A DNA stretch of 6,503 bases, from the NCBI GenBank assembly GCA_006227875.1, contig SBFI01000192.1:1-6503 (forward strand), written 5' to 3'. This DNA comes from Acidobacteriota bacterium (lineage in GTDB: Bacteria > Acidobacteriota > Thermoanaerobaculia > Multivoradales > JAHEKO01). The translations under genes and the position numbers were made by a program. Positions 1-5,106 of the stretch are shown in pieces; within the stretch, counting starts at the first letter, position 1; each line of letters opens with the position of its first letter. The notes below the pieces were generated by a model. The model had not been told where the DNA came from. It did not search any database and saw only the letters and a program-made list of their open reading frames with translations.

Positions 1-652
1 TCCCGAATCCGCGGTGGGAACCCGACCACCTACGAGGACCTGGGCGCCTTGATGGATCACCTGGACCTTCGAAGTGCCCATCTGATGGGCCTTTCCCTGG
101 GCGGTCGCATCGCGGTGGACTTCGCCATTGCCCATCCGGAGCGGGTGCGGTCGCTGACCCTGGTCTCATCGGGCCTGAGCGGCTACGAGTTCACCTCTCC
201 GGAGTACCAGGCTTCCGAGGCACAACTGGTCGAGGCCTGGATGTCCGGGGACTGGCCGGGTGTCGTCGAGGCCTTTCTCGGGGCCTGGGCCATCGGACCG
301 CACCGTGAAGCCGACGACGTCGATCCCGCCGTCCTCCAACACCTTCGCCGCATGGGCGCCAACCCCATCCGTGCGCAGCTTGGCGGCGATCCCTCGCGCG
401 AGCTTTGCCATCGGCCGTCTCACCGAGGTCCGAGCTCCCACCCTGGCGATCCTGGGTGACCTCGACATGCCTAGCATCCACGAGATTCTGGCCAGGGTGC
501 GTGACGAAGTGCCGGGAGCGGAGCTGGTGACCTTCGCCGGTGCGGCCCACATGGTCAACCTCGAGCAGCCCGATCGATTCCTGGAGACTGTGCTCGAGTT
601 TCTCGAAAGGGCCGATGAAGCAAGTGGTGATGGGGAAGATCCCCCACGCTGA
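1..652 (+). pseudogene. Alpha/beta hydrolase, 5'-truncated by window, frame broken
   Basis: Probable serine hydrolase of the alpha/beta-hydrolase fold; substrate unknown. The first part reads from base 1 and holds the nucleophile elbow GLSLGG, with the Ser codon at 94-96. The second part reads one frame later and holds the acid region LAILGDLDMP (likely catalytic Asp 464-466) and the His region GAAHMVNLEQP (His 548-550), ending at TGA 650-652. The whole catalytic triad is therefore present but split between two frames. The natural junction is near 403-406: skipping one T of the TTT at 404-406 turns RELC into REL-AIGRLTEVRAPTLAIL, which reads like an intact family member. This is either a one-base insertion in a recently inactivated gene or a sequencing or assembly error. 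The N-terminus lies outside the window. The gene is convergent with the next one. Family assignment is sure; substrate is not. Confidence 0.85.
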
Positions 653-684
653 CCACAGCGGCCCAAATACGGGACACTATCCGG

Positions 685-1164
685 TTACCGCGGAGCTAAG
701 AAGATGAAGGCCGTCTGCAGCCGGATCTGCCCGCCTCTGACGATGAAGGTGTCAGTCCCGAACGCGTCAAACCCCGGCGCTAGCCCCCCAAGATCCGGCC
801 AGACCCATTGGATGAAGGCGTACTGGCCGTCCACCACTTGCTGCGTCAGTACTAAATCGCAGCCGTTTCCGACCGCCGCGAACAAGCCCGCAAAGTTCGC
901 GCGGATTTCCTCTGCACCCACCGCGTGCGTTGGCGGCAAGCCGCTGTTGTCGCCGGTGATGCCGATGGCGTTCCGGTGGTAGTCCTCCATGAAGCGGTCG
1001 AGATCAGCGGGATCTGTGGGGCTGCCGGGGCAAAACGCAGCGAGGTGATTCTGGAGCACCTCTGCCGTAGTTCGCGGGTTGGCGTACAGGGCACCCGGCA
1101 GGGCAACGACGCCCAGGCACATCACGAAGACCGAGAGTGCTGAGCAGATGAAGTTCTTCTTCAC
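685..1164 (-). CDS. Secreted NTF2/SnoaL-like domain protein
   Basis: A 159-residue exported protein. Residues 1-28 form a typical Sec signal peptide: MKKN, a hydrophobic core, then ALYA with likely cleavage before Asn29. The mature part of about 131 residues reads as a single NTF2-like/SnoaL-like alpha+beta cone: helical start RTTAEVLQNHLAAF, the segment DRFMEDYHRNAIGITGD, HAVGAEEIRANFAGLFAA, then strands ending in GTDTFIVRGGQIRLQTAFIFL. Cys45 and Cys102 could form a disulfide. The start is the GTG at 1164-1162, not an in-frame TTG at 1179. The GTG has a strong Shine-Dalgarno GGAGG (1177 to 1173) eight bases upstream, whereas the TTG overlaps that site. The leader contains a riboswitch-like aptamer. 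NTF2-like domains serve as enzymes or ligand binders; no catalytic set identifies a reaction here. Confidence 0.8.
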   Translation of the reverse strand: MKKNFICSALSVFVMCLGVVALPGALYANPRTTAEVLQNHLAAFCPGSPTDPADLDRFMEDYHRNAIGITGDNSGLPPTHAVGAEEIRANFAGLFAAVGNGCDLVLTQQVVDGQYAFIQWVWPDLGGLAPGFDAFGTDTFIVRGGQIRLQTAFIFLAPR

Positions 1165-1172
1165 AGTCTTTT

Positions 1173-1220
1173 CCTCCAAAGGCTGCGAACCGAGTTCATT
1201 CCCGGCTCACCACCCTTCGG
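1173..1220 (-). promoter_or_regulatory. Putative translational expression platform of riboswitch copy 1
   Basis: On the minus strand, CCGAAGG (1220-1214) at the 3' edge of the aptamer can form seven continuous pairs (one G-U) with CCTTTGG (1182-1176). The last GG of CCTTTGG is the first GG of the Shine-Dalgarno GGAGG (1177-1173). Between the two arms sits an independent hairpin, GAGCCGGG/CTCGGTTC with loop AATGAA (1208-1187, eight pairs including two G-U), which would stack under the longer helix. If the aptamer holds its 3' strand when ligand is bound, the ribosome site is freed, so the predicted logic is ligand-ON. There is no U-tract, so a transcription terminator is less likely. The pairing is seen; the switching logic is inferred. 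Confidence 0.5.
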
Positions 1221-1335
1221 CAGCCCGGCGGTCTTGGGGTCCTTCGTGGCGGGAGGGCCGTCGCGGAGGAGGCGAGGACCCGTAGCTTTGCGGCACCGGC
1301 TTTGACCGGTTGTGCCTTTGTCGGGGCAGCTTCAA
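1213..1335 (-). ncRNA. c-di-GMP-I (GEMM-I type) riboswitch aptamer, copy 1
   Basis: Reading the minus strand 5' to 3', the blocks fall in the order of the GEMM-I aptamer. TTGAAG (1335-1330) is followed by AAAGGC (1319-1314 region) and CACAACC (1314-1308). Next comes hairpin ACCGG/CCGGT with a UCAAAG loop (1310-1295), then the highly conserved GCAAAGC (1291-1285) and CGGGTCCT (1282-1275). The last block pairs with AGGACCC (1243-1237) to close the second helix. The element ends in GCCGGG and CTGCCGAA (1223-1216). The guanine aligned with Vc2 G20 and the C aligned with C92 are both present, which favours c-di-GMP over cGAMP. Oddities are one extra base in the GGCACAACC segment relative to GGCAAACC, and a non-GNRA hairpin loop. 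It lies just upstream of the NTF2-like gene and in the same direction. Class assignment rests on motif order, not a covariance-model score. Confidence 0.8.
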
Positions 1336-1599
1336 AAGTTACTCCCGATTTGGGCAGATGTCTATAAACCGGGTTAACGATTGTGGGTGTGGGCTACTCC
1401 TTGGCTTTGGGGGGAGGCAAGGCAACCGGACGGGCGCGATAAACCTACCGGCCTGCCGATCTCTCCGCTGGCCGATTTGGCAGGGGAAGGTCCTGCGATA
1501 GCAGGATCCCGAGCTTGCACTACCCAGACTTGAGGTCGGAAGTCCCAGAGTTCTCCTCGCTGGCTGAGGCAGCAGGGTCCTCCGACCCGCGTTTCGCAG
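1336..1599. other. Intergenic stretch without a recognisable gene
   Basis: No coding region is supported here. The only clear structure is a short hairpin at 1489-1508, TCCTGC-gata-GCAGGA plus a G-U and a G-C pair, with no T-tract. On the minus strand a TATAGA (1366-1361) could be a -10 element for the riboswitch transcript, but no good -35 hexamer lies at the right spacing. Confidence 0.4.
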
Positions 1600-1805
1600 A
1601 GGTCGCCTACACGGCCCGACCCACCCGCCGCTCCGGGCCTCTACCCAGCACCACCAACTGGGATGTGCTGGAGTTCATCGCCCGGGTGGTGGAACACATC
1701 CCCGAGCCCTCCCAGCAGATGACCCGCTACTGGGGCCTCTAGGCCAACGCTGCCCGCGGCAAGCGGCGCAAGGCTTCTCCACCGCCCGGGCGATCCGTCA
1801 CGTGA
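1600..1805 (+). pseudogene. IS91-type (Y2) transposase fragment, decayed
   Basis: The frame through 1659-1739 encodes NWDVLEFIARVVEHIPEP followed by SQQMTRYWGL, stops at TAG (1740-1742), then continues in the same frame as ANAARGKRRKA to TGA at 1803-1805. This resembles the conserved segment of IS91/IS801-family Y2 transposases, where an 'EFIA-HIPDP-hxxRYYGWYSNxxRGxRRK' pattern lies in the C-terminal half of a protein of roughly 300-500 residues. The TAG falls where Tyr is expected, so it probably arose by point mutation. No two-tyrosine catalytic region, element end or target site is visible nearby. What remains is a short relic. The upstream reading frame back to about 1515 has no clear similarity and may or may not belong. 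Confidence 0.55.
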
Positions 1806-1971
1806 CCTCGGATCAACTGTGCCCGAAAGCACCTAGTCCTCGAGTGGCAAGAACGCAGAGCTCTCTGCTCTGCGCTTCAGGATGCTGGGAATTGCTCCCA
1901 TCAGGCTAGCCGCCCAACTTCGCGGGCCTCGAGCGCCTTCAAAACGATGCATCCAGGTGTGATCCAAAAAC

Positions 1972-2025
1972 GAATTCTCTATTCGGCAGCCGGTCTGCGT
2001 GACGCAGGGCTCTGGCCGAGAATTC
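1972..2025. repeat. Long bulged inverted repeat (19 bp of pairing in 54 nt)
   Basis: Arms nest as GAATTC (1972-1977) with GAATTC (2020-2025), TCGGC (1983-1987) with GCCGA (2015-2019), AGCC (1988-1991) with GGCT (2008-2011), and CTGC (1995-1998) with GCAG (2004-2007). They close on a GTGAC loop. Three unpaired bulges remain: TCTAT and GGT on the left arm, CTG on the right. It lies in non-coding DNA between the transposase relic and the PAS-LuxR gene. It could be a structured RNA, a remnant of a mobile-element end, or a folded single-strand recombination site. The integron attC core motifs are not present. Confidence 0.5.
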
Positions 2026-2143
2026 TTGAAACTCTCGTGATGAAATTGTGAGCTTTGATCTTTACCATCGTTCTTTGGCAGCCGCAACACCGCGGCGCTC
2101 GCGTGAGGGCTCTGCCGGGACGTAGGCCAGCGAAAGTCGGTCC

Positions 2144-2177
2144 TCCAAGAGTCAGCAAACGAGATCAGTGACTCGGA
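2144..2177. promoter_or_regulatory. Dyad upstream of PAS-LuxR gene, possible operator
   Basis: GAGTCA (2149-2154) and TGACTC (2169-2174) form a perfect inverted repeat separated by 14 bases. Outside it, TCC (2144-2146) and GGA (2175-2177) also pair. The dyad ends 42 bases before the start codon at 2220, where an autoregulatory binding site or a leader hairpin would be expected. No clear -35/-10 pair was found to fix the promoter. Confidence 0.35.
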
Positions 2178-2219
2178 AGCCTCAGTAGGGCCAGGGTACC
2201 TGAAACACGGCGGAACAGC

Positions 2220-2846
2220 ATGCGCTTCACACTTGAGAGCCTGGCGGAGAGCCTCGAGCGCACCACCGACCCGGCCTTCGCCGTGGATGGTGAGGGCAAC
2301 ATCACTGCCTGGAATCTCGCCGCAGAGACGGCTCTCGGCTTTTCACAAAGGAACGCACTGGGCAAGATCTGCTTCGAGTTTATCTGCGGGAAGGATGCTT
2401 TTGGCAATCAGGTGTGCCAACGAGAATGTCTTGTCTTCCGGAGCCTACGAGAGGGGAGGCCTGTTCGACGATTCCGGATGCACGTTCGTGCCGACACCGG
2501 TCATTATGTTGAAGCAGAGTGTGCCACTCTCAGCGTAGTGGGTTCTACTGGGGAGGCCACGATCATTCACTTGCTGCGTATGTTGCCCGGTACCGGGCAC
2601 GGCCCCAAGACCCACCCTCGCCGCGGTGATACGCGCCCGTTACGACGGGCGATGCCAACTCTGACACCTCGTGAGGCGGAGATCTTGGGCCTCCTGGCGG
2701 CAGGCAAGAGCACGGGCGAGATGGTCAAGGACCTCGGGGTGAGCCCGGCGACGGTGCGAACTCACGTCGAGAACGTCTTGCGCAAACTTGAAGTGCACTC
2801 CAGGCTCGAGGCAGTTGTGGTCGCCGCTCGCGACAACCTGGTCTGA
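2220..2846 (+). CDS. PAS domain LuxR-family transcription regulator
   Basis: A 208-residue cytoplasmic one-component regulator. Residues about 8-122 form a PAS sensor: LERTTDPAFAVDGEGNITAWN, then AAETALGF, then a core with Cys51, Cys56, Cys66 and Cys70 around GKDAFGNQVCQREC. Residues about 124-145 are a basic linker. Residues 146-208 are a LuxR/GerE-type helix-turn-helix, with the hallmarks LTPREAEILGLLAAGKST, GVSPATVRTHVENVLRKL and final LEAVVVAA. The start ATG has GGCGGA five bases upstream. There is no signal peptide, no transmembrane segment and no receiver domain, so the PAS domain is probably the input. The C-x4-C-x9-C-x3-C set could bind a metal or Fe-S cluster or act as a redox switch; this is inferred from spacing. 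The target genes are unknown. The nearest downstream gene is the WD40 protein, 329 bases away. Confidence 0.9.
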   Translation: MRFTLESLAESLERTTDPAFAVDGEGNITAWNLAAETALGFSQRNALGKICFEFICGKDAFGNQVCQRECLVFRSLREGRPVRRFRMHVRADTGHYVEAECATLSVVGSTGEATIIHLLRMLPGTGHGPKTHPRRGDTRPLRRAMPTLTPREAEILGLLAAGKSTGEMVKDLGVSPATVRTHVENVLRKLEVHSRLEAVVVAARDNLV

Positions 2847-2850
2847 CCTC

Positions 2851-2912
2851 TGCGGCCATTCGGCCCCGCAAAATAGTGCATTTTCCGGGCAAAAATCCGC
2901 CAAATCGCGGAT
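2851..2912. repeat. Two hairpins just after the PAS-LuxR gene
   Basis: TGCGG (2851-2855) and CCGCA (2866-2870) pair, with CC/GG pairing inside, four bases after the stop codon. A short AAAAT/ATTTT dyad follows at 2870-2884. A second perfect hairpin, ATCCGC-caaatc-GCGGAT, spans 2895-2912. The first could be a weak terminator for the regulator gene, but the T-run is only four bases and is displaced from the stem. Confidence 0.35.
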
Positions 2913-3049
2913 GGTCCACACACATATTGACTGCTAGGGTTTCCTTAACGCCATCGTGGCAGGGGCCCTCGAGGTTCCACTAATAGATTGAAAGAGAGGA
3001 GGAGCAGTCTGGACAACGTCGTATCCATAGCAATCGCACTTTTAAATCT

Positions 3050-3143
3050 ACCCCGTTGGGGTCGCATGAAACGCTTGGAACTGGCTCCCACGCCCGCGCG
3101 GCCGCTTGTGGTCCTGGGAGGCCCTGGCGAAACCCCGACCAGG
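3050..3143 (+). promoter_or_regulatory. Structured leader of the WD40 gene, class unknown
   Basis: Three stems lie in the about 125 bases before the start codon: ACCCC-gtt-GGGGT (3050-3062), CTCCCA/TGGGAG (3085-3090 with 3115-3120), and CCTGG/CCAGG (3123-3127 with 3139-3143). I compared this leader with the two aptamers elsewhere in the window and did not find the GCAAAGC, CGGGTCCT or CTGCCGAA blocks, so it is not called as a third copy. The strong ribosome site follows at 3159-3166. Confidence 0.3.
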
Positions 3144-3175
3144 CTGGGGGAGCTGCTCAAAGGAGGAAATTTGCC

Positions 3176-4810
3176 ATGAAGGTCCATTTGATGTCCAACA
3201 ATCGGTTCGATTTGCCCGCTCTGGTAGGTCTACTCGTCGGCCTGGCTATGTCCGCTGCCGTGTCGGCGCAGGAAGCGCCCGACCTTGTATGGGTCTCTCA
3301 ACACGCGGGTAGTGTGTCTACGGTGGCTTTCTCGCCGGATGGGCTCCAGGTCGCCTCCGGTGGCGGCTCCCAAGACCCCACCGCCACGGTTTGGGACGCT
3401 GAGAACGGGAGCGCTTTGGCGACCTTCCCTGCACCGTCGAGATCCGGCGCAATGCCGACCGGGCTAGCCTCGCTGGATTTCTCGCCGGCCGGCCTGTTGG
3501 CAGTCGGGGGGTTTCTCATGAGCACGGGCTATCCGGTCCCCGGCGGCGCAACCGACGTATGGCGGTTGGCGGATGAAACCATAGTCCACTCCTTTGGCGG
3601 TAGCTACGTCTCGTTCTCGGCTGACGGCACGCGGCTGGCCACCGGAGGGGGTGGTGCCATCCACTACCTCCAGGTACGCGAGATCCCCAGTGAGGCCGTG
3701 GTGGCCAGTTTCAGCGACGGCGGCGGGATCCTCTCCCCGGACGGACAGACCGTGGCGACGGGTTTCAACTTCGACGGCGAAGTAACCCTATGGGACGTGG
3801 CCTCCGGCAACCCGCTCCGGACCCTCAGCAATGGCGGCGAGGTGCGCGCGCTGGCGTTCTCCCCTGATGGTCAGATGCTGGCCTCTGCCGGCGGCGGTGT
3901 CGATCCGGATTCGACCATCAAGCTCTGGCGCGTTTCGGATGGAGCCCTGCTTCATACTCTGTTCGGCCACGGCATTCTCGTCAGTTCCGTTGATTTCTCA
4001 CCCGATGGACAGATGCTGATTTCCAGCGGAACCGACGTTGGCTATGAGCGCTCGATCCGCTTCTGGCAGACAGCGGACGGCACTCTGCTCAAGACTCTCG
4101 ATACCGGAAGCAGCGCCGTTCGTTCGGTCGCTTTCTCGCCGGACGGTACAACCTTCGTCTACGGAAGCTCCAATGGATACGTGGCCGTGGCGCACACGCC
4201 GGTGGTAGTTGATCCCGATTGCAACAACAACGGCGAGTGCGACCCCGGCGAAGACTGCCACATCTGCCCGACCGACTGCATCAGCGGCATCGGCGCCACC
4301 TCGTGTGGCGACGGTATCTGCCAGCCAGGCGCGGGTGAGAACTGCATTACCTGTGCCCTCGATTGCCGCGGCAAGGTGGACGGGAATCCGCACCGGCGGT
4401 ACTGCTGCGGTGACGACGTGGATTGCACCGACTCGCGGTGCGACGCCGACACCTGGATCTGCGACGGTACACCGGTCGGACCGTACTGCTGTGGTGACGG
4501 ACCCTGCAATGGCCCGGAGGATTTCGCAAATTGCGCCATCGACTGTCAGGTAGTGTTCTGCGGTGACGGCAATTGCGACGCCGGCGAGGACCAATGCGAC
4601 TGTGAGGTCGATTGCGGGACTCCGCCCGACGCCGAGAACGTCTGCGACGACGGCATCGATAACGACTGTGACCTGAGGATCGACTGCGAGGATCCCGACT
4701 GCGATTCTGACTCCGGGTGCATCTATTTATGCGGACAGCGGGGCGACCCGTGCCTCGACGGCAGCGACTGCTGTTCCGGCAGCTGCAAGAACAACGGAAG
4801 GTGTCGATAA
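3176..4810 (+). CDS. Exported WD40 propeller with Cys-rich repeats and knottin-like tail
   Basis: A 544-residue protein with signal peptide 1-31 (hydrophobic ALVGLLVGLAMSAAVSA, then QEAPD). Residues about 40-342 are WD40 repeats. The FSPDG turn recurs (52-56, 228-232, 274-278, 320-324, with variants), and seven blade ends are visible: ATVWDAENG, TDVWRLADE, IHYLQVREI, VTLWDVASG, IKLWRVSDG, IRFWQTADG and YVAVAHTP, fitting a seven-bladed beta-propeller. Residues 349-515 are Cys-rich, with CGDGxCxxGE...CxxDC units (349-368, 377-397, 438-457, 462-480) and a DDGIDNDCDLRIDCEDPDC segment (490-509) like those in MopE-type and myxobacterial surface proteins. Residues 519-543 show a six-Cys knottin spacing. 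The start at 3176 is set by AAAGGAGG at 3159-3166, nine bases upstream; the open frame reaches further upstream but has no signal sequence there. Likely a surface or extracellular binding scaffold; the partner is unknown. Confidence 0.85.
   Translation: MKVHLMSNNRFDLPALVGLLVGLAMSAAVSAQEAPDLVWVSQHAGSVSTVAFSPDGLQVASGGGSQDPTATVWDAENGSALATFPAPSRSGAMPTGLASLDFSPAGLLAVGGFLMSTGYPVPGGATDVWRLADETIVHSFGGSYVSFSADGTRLATGGGGAIHYLQVREIPSEAVVASFSDGGGILSPDGQTVATGFNFDGEVTLWDVASGNPLRTLSNGGEVRALAFSPDGQMLASAGGGVDPDSTIKLWRVSDGALLHTLFGHGILVSSVDFSPDGQMLISSGTDVGYERSIRFWQTADGTLLKTLDTGSSAVRSVAFSPDGTTFVYGSSNGYVAVAHTPVVVDPDCNNNGECDPGEDCHICPTDCISGIGATSCGDGICQPGAGENCITCALDCRGKVDGNPHRRYCCGDDVDCTDSRCDADTWICDGTPVGPYCCGDGPCNGPEDFANCAIDCQVVFCGDGNCDAGEDQCDCEVDCGTPPDAENVCDDGIDNDCDLRIDCEDPDCDSDSGCIYLCGQRGDPCLDGSDCCSGSCKNNGRCR
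4730..4807 (+). other. Knottin-like six-cysteine module at the C-terminus
   Basis: Residues 519-543 of the WD40 protein show C-x6-C-x5-CC-x3-C-x5-C (Cys519, 526, 532, 533, 537, 543). This is the spacing of inhibitor cystine knots such as omega-conotoxin-like peptides. The first loop contains Arg-Gly-Asp (522-524). The protein ends one residue after the last Cys. The spacing is seen directly; disulfide pairing and fold are inferred. Confidence 0.5.
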
Positions 4811-4871
4811 GTGTGCAATTGCCGGGAACCGATTGTATTGGAGGCTTTTCCGCGCCAAAGACGATGTACGC

Positions 4872-4884
4872 CCGGAAGTTCCGG
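4872..4884. repeat. Short perfect dyad CCGGAAgTTCCGG
   Basis: Six-base arms around a single central base, 61 bases after the WD40 stop codon. It is too tight for an RNA stem-loop of full length and there is no T-tract. A protein-binding dyad upstream of the riboswitch transcript is possible, but nothing else supports it. Confidence 0.25.
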
Positions 4885-4961
4885 ACGCCGAACATGGTCT
4901 CCTGGCCGTTGTCGTGCCGACATACAGCGAGTAGAGCTCCATTTACCTGCCTGGCGCACCC

Positions 4962-5066
4962 TTGAAGTCGCTCGACCAAGCCACAACCAGGGAAACCTGG
5001 TGCCGCGAAGCTGCGGGTCCTCAGCTCCGCTCAGGACTTCAGGATTACCGCGCTGCCGAAAGGCAG
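4962..5066 (+). ncRNA. c-di-GMP-I (GEMM-I type) riboswitch aptamer, copy 2
   Basis: Same block order as copy 1: TTGAAG (4962-4967), GACC-AAG (4974-4980) and CACAACC (4982-4988). Then comes a perfect hairpin ACCAGG-GAAA-CCTGGT (4986-5001), whose GNRA tetraloop is the hallmark of the first GEMM-I helix. GGTGCCGC leads into GCGAAGC (5005-5011) and CGGGTCCT (5014-5021). GTCCT pairs with AGGAC (5033-5037), with an inner AGC/GCT stem. GATTACCG and CTGCCGAA (5053-5060) close the element. In Vc2 the adenine that intercalates between the two ligand bases is A47; here the aligned base is G5007. The G aligned with Vc2 G21 also appears to be C. The gene start lies 41 bases downstream. Homology with copy 1 supports both calls. 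Altered ligand preference or a degraded aptamer are both possible. Confidence 0.8.
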
Positions 5067-5106
5067 TTGGAATGTCCACACCCTTAAACAGAGCAAGGAG
5101 GTATTG
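5053..5106 (+). promoter_or_regulatory. Putative expression platform and ribosome site of riboswitch copy 2
   Basis: CTGCC (5053-5057), GAAA, GGCAG (5062-5066) can form a five-pair hairpin with a GNRA loop. It would take up the conserved CC and GAA of the aptamer's 3' edge, so it competes with the ligand-binding fold. CCTT at 5082-5085 could pair weakly either with AAGG in that hairpin (5060-5063) or with AAGG of the Shine-Dalgarno AAGGAGGT (5095-5102). No U-tract is seen, again pointing to control of translation. The four-base pairing is weak, so direction of control is not predicted. Confidence 0.35.

Larger units (their letters stand above)
1806..2219. other. Long intergenic region with several inverted repeats
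   Basis: No convincing gene lies in these 414 bases. The region holds a 7-bp hairpin CGCAGAG/CTCTGCG with a 7-base loop (1854-1874), the long bulged hairpin at 1972-2025, and a dyad at 2144-2177 just before the PAS-LuxR gene. An 85-codon minus-strand frame (1833-2090) overlaps the hairpins, lacks a good ribosome site and has no recognisable domain, so it is not called. Confidence 0.4.

Noticed and set aside
1361..1389. Minus-strand promoter TATAGA for the copy 1 transcript
   Set aside because: A plausible -10, but the sequence at 16-18 base spacing (CACCCA region) is not -35-like; too weak to list.
1381..1470. Possible plus-strand riboswitch (ACCGG, CCTGCCGAT similar to an aptamer 3' edge)
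   Set aside because: No GCAAAGC block and no matching helices; no gene follows in that orientation apart from the transposase relic.
1310..1501. 63-codon plus-strand frame
   Set aside because: Starts inside the antisense riboswitch and has no ribosome site or recognisable content.
1833..2090. 85-codon minus-strand frame
   Set aside because: No Shine-Dalgarno, no recognisable domain, and it runs through the bulged hairpin at 1972-2025.
2927..2955. TTGACT as a -35 element before the WD40 gene
   Set aside because: The hexamer 17 bases downstream is GCCATC, which does not resemble a -10 element.
3045..3170. Third GEMM-type riboswitch before the WD40 gene
   Set aside because: Hairpins are present, but the GCAAAGC, CGGGTCCT and CTGCCGAA blocks are missing, so only a structured leader of unknown class is listed.
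3998..4979. Minus-strand frames opposite the Cys-rich region (198 and 210 codons)
   Set aside because: Repetitive Arg/Ser-rich or Ala/Val-rich translations that mirror the TGC/GAC repeats of the real gene.
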